Shown here: positions 40,691-49,750 of the stretch, in pieces
Position numbering within the stretch: position 1 is the first letter of the stretch
Layout of the letters: each line of letters starts with the position of its first letter
NCBI GenBank assembly: GCA_023436885.1
Contig: JAEZHI010000027.1
Location: 1 to 55,722, forward strand
Source of the DNA: Pseudomonadota bacterium
GTDB taxonomy: Bacteria > Pseudomonadota > Alphaproteobacteria > Rhizobiales > Pleomorphomonadaceae
Direction: 5' to 3'
DNA: 55,722 nt
The notes under the pieces: model-generated
Told to the model about the DNA's origin: nothing
What the model saw: only the letters and a program-made list of their open reading frames with translations
Database searches by the model: none
Translations under genes and position numbers: made by a program

Positions 40691-41563
40691 ATGACCAAGA
40701 AGACAAAGCAGATTGCCATCTACGGCAAAGGCGGCATCGGCAAGTCCACGACCACCTCCAACATCTCGGCGGCTCTTGCCGATGCCGGATACAAGGTGAT
40801 GCAGTTTGGCTGCGACCCCAAGGCCGACAGCACCAACACCCTGCGCGGCGGCGACTACATCCCCACCGTGCTCGACCTTCTGCACGCCAACAGCTCGGTG
40901 GATGCCCACGACGCGATCTTCAAGGGCTTCGGCGGCATCTACTGCGTCGAGGCGGGTGGCCCGCAGCCGGGTGTCGGCTGTGCCGGTCGCGGCATCATCT
41001 CGGCCGTGCAACTGCTCAAGCAGCAGGATGTGTTCGAGGAACTCGACCTCGACTACGTGATCTTCGACGTGCTCGGCGACGTCGTCTGCGGCGGTTTCGC
41101 GGTTCCGATCCGCGAGGGCATCGCCGAGCATGTCTTCACCATTTCCTCGGCGGACTTCATGGCGATCTACGCAGCCAACAATCTGTTCCGCGGCATTCAG
41201 ACCTATTCGAACAAGGGTGGCGCGCTGCTCGGCGGCGTCATCGCCAATTCGATCAACACCGACTTCCAGCGCGATATCATCGACGATTTCGTCAACCGCA
41301 CGGCGACGCAGGTCGTCGAGTACGTACCGCGCTCGGTGACGGTGACCCAGGCCGAGCTTTCGGGCCGCACCACCATCGAGGCGGCGCCCCATTCCGAGCA
41401 GGCCAAGATCTACCGTCGCCTCGCCGCCCGTATCGCCGAACACACCGAAAGCAAGGTTCCGACGCCGCTCGGTCAGCAGGAACTGCGCGAGTGGTCGGCG
41501 AGCTGGGCCGATCGCCTGATCGAGGCGGAAAGCAAGCGCGAGCAGATCCACGCGGTCGCCTGA
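40691..41563 (+). CDS. marH: Nitrogenase-like iron protein, methylthio-alkane reductase type
   Basis: A 290-residue homodimeric ATPase that feeds electrons to the D/K protein encoded downstream. Visible are the P-loop GKGGIGKSTTTSN (12-24), Cys97 in GVGCAGRG and Cys133 in DVVCGGF (which bind the 4Fe-4S cluster between subunits), and Arg100, the site of ADP-ribosylation in NifH. Length equals NifH. The context of one H, one D-like and one K-like gene without nifEN, nifB or nifUS points to the methylthio-alkane reductase (Mar/Nfl) branch. BchL/ChlL or CfbC is less likely because cluster ligands of the partners are nitrogenase-like. ATG 40691 follows AAGGAAG. The neighbouring D gene starts 13 bases downstream. 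Confidence 0.8.
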   Translation: MTKKTKQIAIYGKGGIGKSTTTSNISAALADAGYKVMQFGCDPKADSTNTLRGGDYIPTVLDLLHANSSVDAHDAIFKGFGGIYCVEAGGPQPGVGCAGRGIISAVQLLKQQDVFEELDLDYVIFDVLGDVVCGGFAVPIREGIAEHVFTISSADFMAIYAANNLFRGIQTYSNKGGALLGGVIANSINTDFQRDIIDDFVNRTATQVVEYVPRSVTVTQAELSGRTTIEAAPHSEQAKIYRRLAARIAEHTESKVPTPLGQQELREWSASWADRLIEAESKREQIHAVA

Positions 41564-41576
41564 GGGAGATGCATTC

Positions 41577-43109
41577 ATGGCTATCAATCTCAAGACGGCC
41601 GTGGTGGAAAGCCGCGAGCAACGGCTCGGCACCATCATCGGCTGGCAAGGCAAGGCGGCCGACCTCGCCAGGGAGTCGGCCTATTCACGTGGCGGCTGCG
41701 AGGGCTGCGGTGACGGCTCCGGCCGCAAGGCGCGCCGGGTGTGCGAGCTGAAGGGGCCGTTCACGCAAGGGTCGGTGTGTTCCGAACAGATGGTCGAGTG
41801 CCAGGCCGGCAACGTGCGCAACGCCGTTCTGGTGCAGCATTCGCCGATCGGCTGCGGCACGGGGCAGGTGATCTACAATTCGATCTACCGCAATGGCCTC
41901 GCCGCCCGTGGCCTGCCGGTCGAGAACCTGCATCTCATCTCTACCAATCTCACCGAGCGCGACATGGTGTTCGGCGGCATCGCCAAGCTGGAGCAGTCGA
42001 TCCGCGACGCCTTCGAGCGCCACCATCCCGAGGCGATCTTCATCGCCACCTCCTGCGCCACCGGCATCATCGGCGATGACGTCGAAAGTGCTGCCAGCCA
42101 CCTGGAGACCGAACTCGGAATCCCGGTCATTCCGCTGCACTGCGAAGGGTTCAAGTCCAAGCACTGGTCGACAGGCTTCGATGCCACCCAGCACGGCATC
42201 CTCCGGCAGATCGTCCGCAAGAACCCGACGAAAAAGGATGAAGACCTCATCAACGTCATCAACCTCTGGGGCTCCGACGTCTTCTCGCCGATCCTCGGCG
42301 AGCTTGGCCTCAAGGTGAATTACGTCGTCGATCTGGCCTCGGTCGAGGATCTCGCCAGGATGTCCGAGGCGGCGGCGACGGTAGGCTTCTGCTACACGCT
42401 GTCGTCCTATCTGGCGGCCGGCCTCGAGCAGGAATTCGGCGTGCCGGAGATCAAGGCGCCCCAGCCCTATGGCTTTGCCGGCACCGACGCCTGGCTGCGC
42501 GAAATCGCCCGGGTGACGGGTCGCGAGGAACGCGCCGAGGCCTATATTGCTCGCGAGCACGAGCGGGTCCAGAAACGGCTCGGCGAACTCAAGGAGCTTC
42601 TCAAGGGCAAGAAGGGCTACGTGTCCACCGGGTCGGCCTATTCGCATGGCCTGATCGCCGTGCTGCGCGAACTGGGCGTCGAGGTCGACGGCTCGCTCGT
42701 CTTCCACCACGACCCCGTCTACGACAGCCAGGACCCTCGTCAGGACTCGCTCAGCCACCTGATCGACAACTATGGCGACGTGCCGCAGTTCACCGTCGGA
42801 AATCGTCAGCAGTATCAGTTCTATGCGCTGCTGCAGCAGGTGAAGCCCGACTTCATCATCATCCGGCACAACGGCCTTGCCCCGCTCGCCTCACGCCTCG
42901 GCATTCCCGCCATTCCGCTGGGCGACGAGCACCACACCATCGGCTATCAGGGCATCCTCAACCTCGGCGAGTCCATCTTGGACGTGCTGGCGCACAAGAA
43001 GTTCCACCAGGACCTCGCCCGGCGCGTCAAGCTTCCCTACAAGAAGTGGTGGCTTGAGCAAAGCGACCCCTTCATCCTGGCCCGCCAGCCCTCCCTGGCC
43101 GCCGAGTGA
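41577..43109 (+). CDS. marD: Nitrogenase-like alpha subunit, methylthio-alkane reductase type
   Basis: A 510-residue NifD-like subunit. P-cluster ligands are kept: Cys68 (SVCSEQ), Cys93 (SPIGCG) and Cys160 (SCATGIIGDD). So are both cofactor ligands: Cys272 in FCYTLSSYLAAGLEQEFGVP, aligning with NifD Cys275, and a His at 452/453 in DEHHTIGYQGI, aligning with His442. However, the segment EGFKSKHWSTGF puts Trp197 and Phe201 where NifD has the catalytic Gln191 and His195. It should therefore hold a nitrogenase-type metal cluster but reduce another substrate, by analogy with MarD the C-S bond of methylthio-alkanes. Two extra N-terminal cysteines (CEGC, 41-44) are notable. Start ATG 41577 with GAGGGAGA upstream. 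Confidence 0.8.
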   Translation: MAINLKTAVVESREQRLGTIIGWQGKAADLARESAYSRGGCEGCGDGSGRKARRVCELKGPFTQGSVCSEQMVECQAGNVRNAVLVQHSPIGCGTGQVIYNSIYRNGLAARGLPVENLHLISTNLTERDMVFGGIAKLEQSIRDAFERHHPEAIFIATSCATGIIGDDVESAASHLETELGIPVIPLHCEGFKSKHWSTGFDATQHGILRQIVRKNPTKKDEDLINVINLWGSDVFSPILGELGLKVNYVVDLASVEDLARMSEAAATVGFCYTLSSYLAAGLEQEFGVPEIKAPQPYGFAGTDAWLREIARVTGREERAEAYIAREHERVQKRLGELKELLKGKKGYVSTGSAYSHGLIAVLRELGVEVDGSLVFHHDPVYDSQDPRQDSLSHLIDNYGDVPQFTVGNRQQYQFYALLQQVKPDFIIIRHNGLAPLASRLGIPAIPLGDEHHTIGYQGILNLGESILDVLAHKKFHQDLARRVKLPYKKWWLEQSDPFILARQPSLAAE

Positions 43110-43122
43110 CTGGAGCATTGCC

Positions 43123-44499
43123 ATGAACCAGATCGATCACCAGGCGCTCAAGCCGGTTTCCACCAAGACCAACTCCATCGAGCAGGTGCGCTACGGTTGC
43201 GCCATCGGCGCGCAACAGACCGTGGCGGCCATCCCCCGGGCGATTCCCATCACCCACTGCGGCCCGGGCTGCACCGACAAGCAGTTCATGAACCTGAGCT
43301 TCTATAATGGGTTCCAGGGTGGCGGATATGGCGGCGGCGCCGTCATCCCGAGCACCAACGCCTCCGAGCGCGAAGTGATCTTCGGCGGCAGCGAACGGCT
43401 CGACGAACTGATCGGCTCCACCCTCAAGATTCTTGACGCCGATCTGTTCGTCGTGCTGACGGGCTGCATCTCCGATCTCGTCGGCGATGACATCGGCGGC
43501 GTCGTATCGCCCTATCAGCGCAAGGGGGTGCCGATCGCCTTCGCCGAGACCGGCGGCTTCCGTGGCAACAACTTCACCGGCCATGAACTCGTGACGCGGG
43601 CGATTATCGACCAGTTCGTCGGCCCCTACGACGGGCCGCGCGACGCCGACCTGGTCAACGTCTGGTCGCTGCTGCCCTATCACAACACTTTCTGGCGCGG
43701 CGATCTCACCGAGATCAAGCGGGTACTGGAGGGCGTCGGGCTGCGCGTCAACATCCTGTTCGGGTCGGAGTCAAAGGGCGTCTCCGAGTGGAAGGACATT
43801 CCGAAGGCCGCCTTCAACATCGTTCTCGGCCCCTGGCTGGGTGTTGCGACGGCACGCCATCTCGAGGCCAAATACGGCCAGCCGTTCCTGCACCTGCCCG
43901 TGCTGCCGATCGGCGCCAACGCCACCACCGACTTTCTCCGCAAGGTGCTCGCCTTTGCCGGTTTCAAGCGTCGCCGCGCCAAGGCGGAAGCCTTCATCGC
44001 CGAGGAGGAGGCGCGCTATTACAAGTACCTGGAAGACTTCACCGACTTCTATGCCGAATACTGGTGGGGTTTGCCGGCCAAGTTCGCCGTAGTGGGAGAC
44101 GCCACCTACAACCTCGCGCTCACGCATTTTCTGGTCAATCAGCTGGGTCTGATCCCGGCCAAGCAGATCATCACCGACAACCCGCCCGAGGAGTTTCGGA
44201 GCGCGATCGCCGAAAGCTACCGGACGATCGCTGACGATGTCTCGACCGAGGTCGAATTCGAGGAAGACAGCTACACCATTCACCAGAAGCTGCGCGGCAC
44301 CGATTTCGGGCACAAGGCGCCGATCATCTTCGGCACCACCTGGGAGCGCGATCTTGCCAAGGAACTGAAGGGGGCGATCGTCGAGGTCGGCTTCCCGACG
44401 TCTTACGAGGTGGTGCTGTCGCGATCCTATATCGGCTATCGCGGGGCGCTGACGCTGCTTGAGAAGATCTACACCACCACCGTCGGCGCCAGCGCCTGA
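43123..44499 (+). CDS. marK: Nitrogenase-like beta subunit, methylthio-alkane reductase type
   Basis: A 458-residue NifK-like partner of the D subunit, starting MNQIDHQALKPVSTKTNSIEQVRYG at ATG 43123 behind TGGAG. Probable P-cluster ligands are Cys26 (GCAIGAQQ), Cys50 (GPGCTDKQ) and Cys115 (TGCISDLVGDD). NifK has a longer N-terminus (about 50 more residues), as is usual when comparing NifK with nitrogenase-like K subunits. The frame is intact, ending EKIYTTTVGASA. An upstream in-frame extension to 42877 is only the shadow of the D gene. A strong hairpin after the stop ends the three-gene transcript. Confidence 0.8.
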   Translation: MNQIDHQALKPVSTKTNSIEQVRYGCAIGAQQTVAAIPRAIPITHCGPGCTDKQFMNLSFYNGFQGGGYGGGAVIPSTNASEREVIFGGSERLDELIGSTLKILDADLFVVLTGCISDLVGDDIGGVVSPYQRKGVPIAFAETGGFRGNNFTGHELVTRAIIDQFVGPYDGPRDADLVNVWSLLPYHNTFWRGDLTEIKRVLEGVGLRVNILFGSESKGVSEWKDIPKAAFNIVLGPWLGVATARHLEAKYGQPFLHLPVLPIGANATTDFLRKVLAFAGFKRRRAKAEAFIAEEEARYYKYLEDFTDFYAEYWWGLPAKFAVVGDATYNLALTHFLVNQLGLIPAKQIITDNPPEEFRSAIAESYRTIADDVSTEVEFEEDSYTIHQKLRGTDFGHKAPIIFGTTWERDLAKELKGAIVEVGFPTSYEVVLSRSYIGYRGALTLLEKIYTTTVGASA

Positions 44500-44582
44500 C
44501 GGCAACCGCATGGAGCACGCGGCGCTGGGGATGCCGCTTGTGCTCCGGACGCGTGGGGGCGTCGCCCGCCATCGCGTCCCGT

Positions 44583-44631
44583 TCGCCGCCCTTCTCCCTG
44601 CTTCAGTCACAGCAAGGGGGAAGGGCGGCGA
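44583..44631 (+). terminator. Long hairpin after marK
   Basis: TCGCCGCCCTTCTCCCTGCT (44583-44602) pairs with AGCAAGGGGGAAGGGCGGCGA (44611-44631) almost completely over about 19 bp, with an 8-base loop. The tail ATTGCC has few T residues. It is probably the operon terminator. A small dyad, TGCCA-CA-TGGCA, follows directly. Confidence 0.65.
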
Positions 44632-44670
44632 TTGCCACATGGCAGATTTGTTACCGCGTAGGAAACCATC

Positions 44671-45970
44671 ATGACCGGCCCACTCTATCCGCTTCCTGAC
44701 AACACGCACACCATCGTGCTGGGCGTCGGGGACGTGAATGGCGTGATGCGCGGCAAGCGAATTCCGGCCAGTCACTGGCAGGCGACCTGCGAGGATGGCA
44801 ACGCCATCATAGCTGCGCTGTTTGCCATGGATATGACTAGCGATATCTGGGACACGCCCTATTGCAGCTTCGACAACGGCTATGTCGACATGCACATTTT
44901 CCCGCTTGGGCCACCGGCCGCCGTGCCTTACGAGCCGGGTGTCGCCATCGTGCTGGGGCGGGCCGAGGGGCTCGACCACCGGCCGGTGCCGATCGATCCG
45001 CGCGGGCGCCTTGCTCGCCCAGATCGAGCGGGCCGACAGGCTGGGTCTGTCGGTGCAGGTGGGGGCGGAATTGGAGTTCTACCTGCTTGATCCGGAAACC
45101 CGACGGCCGCGCGAGCGGGGCATCTCGGTCTACGGCACCAACCGCTCGACCGAGATGGAACCGATCGTCGGGCCGATCCGCAACCATCTCAATGCTCTCG
45201 GCATCCCCATCGAGCAGTCGAACCCGGAATATGCCCCCGGCCAGGTCGAGGTGAACATCCGCTATGCCGACGCATTGACCTCGGCGGATCGAGTGGTGCT
45301 GTTCCGCACCGCCGTCAAGGAGATCGCCGCCCAGCATGGTCGCATCGCCACCTTCATGGCCAAGCCGTTCATCGACCAGTCGGGCAGTGGCTTTCATACC
45401 CACTACTCGATCTGGAAGGATGGGCGGAACCTGTTCGCCGACAACGGCAAGCTGTCACGGACTGGGCTGGCTTTTCTGGCCGGTCTTCAGAAGCGGATGG
45501 CGGAATCGTCGCTGATCGGGTCCATCACGCCCAACGCCTACCGCCGCCGACGCCCCTACAGCTTTGCACCACTCAATACCAGCTGGGGTGTCGACAACCG
45601 CACTGTGGCGCTACGGATCATCGAGGGAAAGGAATCGCAGGTTCGCGTCGAAAAGCGCGACGCTGCGGCCGACTGCAATCCTTATTATCTCCTCGCCGCC
45701 GACATCGCTGCGGGCCTCGACGGCATCGAGCAGGGGCTTGAACCGGTCGGCCCGCCGGTGACCGGCAATGCCTATGAAACGCCCGGCATCGAACCGCTGC
45801 CCACCAACCTTCGAACGGCCATCGATCTGGCCCGTAAGTCGGATTTCCTGCTGGACGTTCTCGGGGAGGATCGTCTGTCGATCTTGTTGAGACAGGCGGA
45901 GCGGGAGGTCGATTTCATCGACAATCAAGTGACGCCGGTCGAGACCGAGCGCTACTTGCTGAACTTCTGA
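44671..45970 (+). pseudogene. Glutamine-synthetase-family ligase, interrupted by an apparent +1 frameshift
   Basis: The gene reads as a GS-like enzyme in two frames. The first part (ATG 44671, AGGAAA upstream) runs MTGPLYPLPDNTHTIVLGVGDVNGVMRGKRIPASHW...PVPIDPR; the rest continues one frame over as ALLAQIERADRLGLSVQVGAELEFYLLDPE up to the stop at 45968-45970. The catalytic part keeps GAELEFYLLD, FMAKPFIDQSGSGFHTHYSIWKDG and NRTVALRIIEGKESQVRVEKRDAAADCNPYYLLAADI. Removing one G from the GGG at 45004-45006 would give an unbroken protein of about 432 residues. It resembles gamma-glutamyl-polyamine or amine ligases (PuuA type) more than GlnA. Sequencing error and real inactivation cannot be told apart. 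Confidence 0.8.
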
Positions 45971-46018
45971 TGAGTGAGTTGGCGCGACGTGTCTGTCTTG
46001 AGCTGATCCCCAGCAGAC

Positions 46019-47197
46019 CTAGATCAAGCGGACGATTTCATCCTGGATCGGGGTCGTCACGCTGGGACCGGCTACGGGGTCGAGGAAGACGTTGATTTCG
46101 AGCCGGACGCCGAATTCCGGCAGATAGATTCCCGGTTCGATCGAAAAGCCGGTGCGCGGCAGGATCAGGCGCGTATCGTGGGTTTCGAGATTGTCGAGAT
46201 TGACGCCGAGCGCGTGCAGCCGCTTGCCCGGCCCCATGGAATGGCCGGTGCGATGGTGAAAGTCTGCTGCATGGCCGGCCGCCGCGATGATGCCGCGCGC
46301 CACGTCGTCGACCTCATACCCGGCCAGCGTCTCCCCGCGAGACCACGCGTCGCGGATCGCGCCGAGCGCCGCGTCGCGGGCCTGCTTCACGGTGTCGAAA
46401 ACCAACTGCAGCTTTTCAGGCACTACCTCACCGGCGTAGGCGCCCCAGGCGATATCCGAGTAGACATTGCGCTCGCCGGGATAGCGCGCCCAGAAATCGA
46501 TCAGCAGCCAGTCCCCCCGGCCGATCGGCGACGAGGCGCCGGGGCGCGGCTCATAGAATACCTGCCCCGAATGGCCGTTGACCTGCACTACGGGGTGGCC
46601 TTCGCTTTCGAGGCCGAGGCGCTCGAATTCCGATACGATGAACTGCTGCAACTCATATTCGCCAATCGTGTCGCCCCGCCGGATGGTTTGACGGACGAGA
46701 TCGAAGGCGGCGTCCTTGATGCCGGCGACGACGAGGCAGGCGCGCTTGTGCGATTCGATCGCGTAGTCGTCCCATGCCGAGGCGGAAACCTGGAACAGAT
46801 CGGCCGAGGAGACCAACTCGTAGCCGGCATCGCGCAGCCATTCCGCCGTTCCCGTATCGAGGAAGGACGCCGTCGGCACGGCACCATCAGGTGAATATTC
46901 GACAGCCAGCCGATGCGCCGGTCCAATCAGCTCCCGGACGAGGCCACGCATCTCCTCCCAGCCGCGATAAATCCGCTTCTCGACGGTGACATCGATGTAG
47001 AACATCTGGTCGACCGCGTGCAGGACCAGCACCGGCTCGGCGTCCGGCCGGATGATGAGGAAGGCTCGCCGTGTTGGCGTCTTCGAGGCGCCGAGGACGC
47101 TCCAGAAGAACAGGTTGCTGCCGCGATAGTCGTAGAGCAACCAAGCATCGATGTCCTGTTCGCGCAGGAAAGCTTGGGCGGCCGGCAGATCGAACAT
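46019..47197 (-). CDS. M24-family metallopeptidase (Xaa-Pro dipeptidase / creatinase-like)
   Basis: A 392-residue enzyme with an N-terminal creatinase-like domain (MFDLPAAQAFLREQDIDAWLLYDYRGSNLFFW) and a pita-bread catalytic domain. The five metal ligands of M24 peptidases can be placed: Asp in LLIDFWARYPGERNVYSD (two), His in HHRTGHSMGPG, Glu in FSIEPGIY, and Glu in VRLEINVFL. It should therefore be a metal-dependent peptidase or a related C-N hydrolase. It is the last gene of the minus-strand catabolic operon; start ATG complementary to 47195-47197 with AGAGGA upstream. Confidence 0.9.
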   Translation of the reverse strand: MFDLPAAQAFLREQDIDAWLLYDYRGSNLFFWSVLGASKTPTRRAFLIIRPDAEPVLVLHAVDQMFYIDVTVEKRIYRGWEEMRGLVRELIGPAHRLAVEYSPDGAVPTASFLDTGTAEWLRDAGYELVSSADLFQVSASAWDDYAIESHKRACLVVAGIKDAAFDLVRQTIRRGDTIGEYELQQFIVSEFERLGLESEGHPVVQVNGHSGQVFYEPRPGASSPIGRGDWLLIDFWARYPGERNVYSDIAWGAYAGEVVPEKLQLVFDTVKQARDAALGAIRDAWSRGETLAGYEVDDVARGIIAAAGHAADFHHRTGHSMGPGKRLHALGVNLDNLETHDTRLILPRTGFSIEPGIYLPEFGVRLEINVFLDPVAGPSVTTPIQDEIVRLI

Positions 47198-47218
47198 GGT
47201 GGATCCTCTTCGAAAATG

Positions 47219-48589
47219 TCAGCTGCGGCGAAAACGCCGGCCGGGATGGTCGTCGCGTAGCCGCTTCTGGCCCGCACCATAGATCGTCTCGCGCAAGGTC
47301 GTGCCCGGATAGGCGTCGCGCATCAGGCCACGGCGGCGGAGTTCCGGAACGATATATTTCACGGTATCGACGAAGGTGCCGGGCCGGATGGCATAGGTGA
47401 CATTGAAGCCGTCGAGATCGGCGATGTCGACCCAGCGCTGCATCTCGTCGGCGATGGTCTTGCCGGAGCCGACGAATTTCGGCCCCATGCCGCCGACGCC
47501 GAGATATTCGGCAATCTGGCGCAGCGTCCAGACCCGATCCGGATCGGCGGCGGAGAACAGTTGCGCCGTGAAATGGGCGGCGTTCGGGTTGATCTCGGTC
47601 AGCGGCTGGTCGGGGTCGAATTTCGAGACGTCGAGGCCGAGCGGGCCCGAGAACTGCACCATGGCACCCTCGTAATCGGCATAGCTCAGGAGATCGCGAT
47701 ACTTGGCCTCGGCCTCCTCGTCGGTCGCACCGGCAACGATCGTGGTGACGGCGAACACCTTGACGCTGCGCGGATCGCGGCCGAGCGCCGCGGCGCGGGC
47801 ACGGACATTGGCGACGACAGGCGCGATCACCTCCGGCCGCGTACCGTGCACGAAGACGCCCTCGGCGTGTGTCGCGGCGAACTCCTGGCCTCGTGAGGAA
47901 GAACCGGCCTGAAAGAGCACCGGCGTCCGCTGTGGCGAGGGCTCGGCGAGAAAGGCGTCCGGTACCGAGAAGTGGCGGCCCTTGTGGGCGATCTTGTGCA
48001 CCTTCGCAGGATCGACGTAGACGCCGCGCGCCTTGTCGATCACCACGGCATCGTCCTCCCAGGATCCTTCCCAGAGCTTGTAGGCGACCTCAAGAAATTC
48101 GTCGCCGCGGTCATAGCGCTGGTCATGCGGAATCTGGCTTTCGCGGCCGAGATTGCGCGCCGCGCTCTCCAGATAGGAGGTGACGATATTCCAGCCGACC
48201 CGGCCCTCGCTCGCATGGTCGAGGCTCGTCATGCGGCGGGCGAAGGAGTAGGGCTGCTCATAGGTGAGCGACACCGTGACGGCGAAGCCGATATGGCGGG
48301 TCGCCGCTGCCATGGCCGAGACGAGCGACAGCGGATCGTTGATCGGCACCTGCGTCGCGGTGCGAAGTGTCGCGTCGGTCTTGCCCTGGTAAAGATCGAA
48401 GATGCCGAGGATATCGGCGAGGAAGATCGCATCGAAGCCCGCCTCCTCCAGCATGGTGGCAAGCTCGATCCAGTAGCGGATGTCCTTGTAGCGATGCGAC
48501 TGGTCGTCGGGATGACGCCAGAGGCCCGAGGAGATGTTGACCGGAGAGGCGTTCTCGAAGGCGTTCAGATGAATAAGCCGTTCGGCCAT
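47219..48589 (-). CDS. FMN-dependent monooxygenase, NtaA/SnaA/DszA family (LLM class)
   Basis: A 456-residue flavin-dependent monooxygenase of the bacterial luciferase fold. It starts MAERLIHLNAFENASPVNISSGLWRHPDDQSHRYKDIRYWIELATMLEEAGFDAIFLADILGIFD. Family signs are SRRMTSLDHASEGRVGWNIVTSYLESAARNLG (as FARRMTSLDHASEGR), GRHFSVPDAFLAEPSPQRTPVLFQAGSSSRGQEFAATHAEGVF, and the C-terminal GPKFVGSGKTIADEMQRWVDIADLDGFNV. Relatives use reduced FMN from a partner reductase to attack nitrilotriacetate, dibenzothiophene sulfone, dimethyl sulfone or related compounds. No flavin reductase is adjacent. An upstream frame extension is antisense of nothing known and lacks similarity. Confidence 0.92.
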   Translation of the reverse strand: MAERLIHLNAFENASPVNISSGLWRHPDDQSHRYKDIRYWIELATMLEEAGFDAIFLADILGIFDLYQGKTDATLRTATQVPINDPLSLVSAMAAATRHIGFAVTVSLTYEQPYSFARRMTSLDHASEGRVGWNIVTSYLESAARNLGRESQIPHDQRYDRGDEFLEVAYKLWEGSWEDDAVVIDKARGVYVDPAKVHKIAHKGRHFSVPDAFLAEPSPQRTPVLFQAGSSSRGQEFAATHAEGVFVHGTRPEVIAPVVANVRARAAALGRDPRSVKVFAVTTIVAGATDEEAEAKYRDLLSYADYEGAMVQFSGPLGLDVSKFDPDQPLTEINPNAAHFTAQLFSAADPDRVWTLRQIAEYLGVGGMGPKFVGSGKTIADEMQRWVDIADLDGFNVTYAIRPGTFVDTVKYIVPELRRRGLMRDAYPGTTLRETIYGAGQKRLRDDHPGRRFRRS

Positions 48590-48626
48590 GGCACGATTCT
48601 CCGATGGATAGGTCGCAAGGCGGTCG

Positions 48627-49730
48627 TCAGGCCAGTGCGTAGACAGCCGCGACGGCGCGTGCGGCCGCTCCTGGATCGACCGGAATACCACGTCGTTCGA
48701 GTACTGCGCCGAGGGCGGCGAGACTCGCCTGCACGCTCGAAAAGGCCGTGCGGCCAGCGGTGTGATCGATGCGAACCAGGCGGCCTTCGATCTCGCCAAA
48801 CCCACGGCCAAGCGGCACGCCGAGCGCCGCCGCGTCAGCGATCAGCGTATCGGCGGCAATACCGGCCGGAACCGGCACGGCGGTCACCAGCGCGGACGCC
48901 GCATCGTCGGCAACGACCCATGGCTCGATGCCGAGCGCCCTGAGCCCGGCCCTTGCTGCCCGCGCGGCGCGTTGGTGACGTTCGATCAGAGCGCCGAGCC
49001 CTTCGGCCTCGATCCGTGCGACCGCCGCCTCCAGCGCCCAGAATTCGAGCGGCGGCGGTGTGCCGGGCAGGGCGCCCCGGCCACGATCGAGCCAGTTCGC
49101 CTTGATGTCGGCCAGCGACAACAACGAGGGCGAGGGCGACGGCGTCGCGGCGATGTGAGCCCAGCCGCGCGAACTCACGGCCACGGCGGAAAGACCGACC
49201 GGACCACCCAGCGCCTTCTGCGGCCCGATGGCCAGGAGATCGATCCCAAGGCCATCGATATCCACCGCGTGTGCGCCGATGGAGGCGACCGCATCGACGA
49301 TCAGCAACGCCCCGCGTGCCCTGGCTTGCGCGGCCACGGCCGCCAGCGGGTTGAGGACGCCATTGGCCGCCTCGCCATGGACCACGGCGAGTATGTCGAG
49401 CTTCGGCAGTCGGCCGATCGCCGCCTCCACTGCCGATGCGGCAATCGGCTGACCGGGCTCGGCCACGATGTCGATAACCTCTACCCCGCCACGCCGCAGC
49501 CAGGCACTGAAATAGCCGCCATAGGGGCTGGTCACGATATTGGCGGCGACGAGGCCGGGCCGAGCCACGCTGGTGGCGATCGCCTCCAGTGCCAGCAGCG
49601 CCTCGGCCTGCACGAAGACGATATCGGACCGCGTGTCGAGCAGTCGTGCGATCCGGTCGGCGAGGGGCGCGTAGCGTTCGGCCGGGAAGTTCGGAATGTC
49701 GAGCAGCGCGCTGTAGTCGGGAGATGGCAT
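48627..49730 (-). CDS. Class V aminotransferase (PLP-dependent)
   Basis: A 367-residue fold-type I PLP enzyme resembling alanine-glyoxylate / serine-pyruvate aminotransferases and cysteine-desulfurase relatives. It starts MPSPDYSALLDIPNFPAERYAPLADRIARLL at the ATG complementary to 49728-49730. The PLP region is LIVDAVASIGAHAVDIDGLGIDLLAIGPQKALGGPVGLSAVAVS, giving the cofactor Asp and the Schiff-base Lys in GPQKAL. The N-terminus is somewhat short. It follows the ABC permeases closely and likely deaminates the imported amine or a breakdown product; the donor and acceptor are unknown. Confidence 0.87.
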   Translation of the reverse strand: MPSPDYSALLDIPNFPAERYAPLADRIARLLDTRSDIVFVQAEALLALEAIATSVARPGLVAANIVTSPYGGYFSAWLRRGGVEVIDIVAEPGQPIAASAVEAAIGRLPKLDILAVVHGEAANGVLNPLAAVAAQARARGALLIVDAVASIGAHAVDIDGLGIDLLAIGPQKALGGPVGLSAVAVSSRGWAHIAATPSPSPSLLSLADIKANWLDRGRGALPGTPPPLEFWALEAAVARIEAEGLGALIERHQRAARAARAGLRALGIEPWVVADDAASALVTAVPVPAGIAADTLIADAAALGVPLGRGFGEIEGRLVRIDHTAGRTAFSSVQASLAALGAVLERRGIPVDPGAAARAVAAVYALA

Positions 49731-49750
49731 GGTGCAGGGATCCCGTTCGT

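Noticed and set aside
40691..44499. Reading the H-D-K genes as a true nitrogenase (nifHDK) or as bacteriochlorophyll (BchLNB) genes
   Set aside because: The D subunit lacks the NifD Gln191/His195 pair and there are no nifENB neighbours; BchN/BchB lack the Cys/His cofactor ligands found here and no photosynthesis genes are present.
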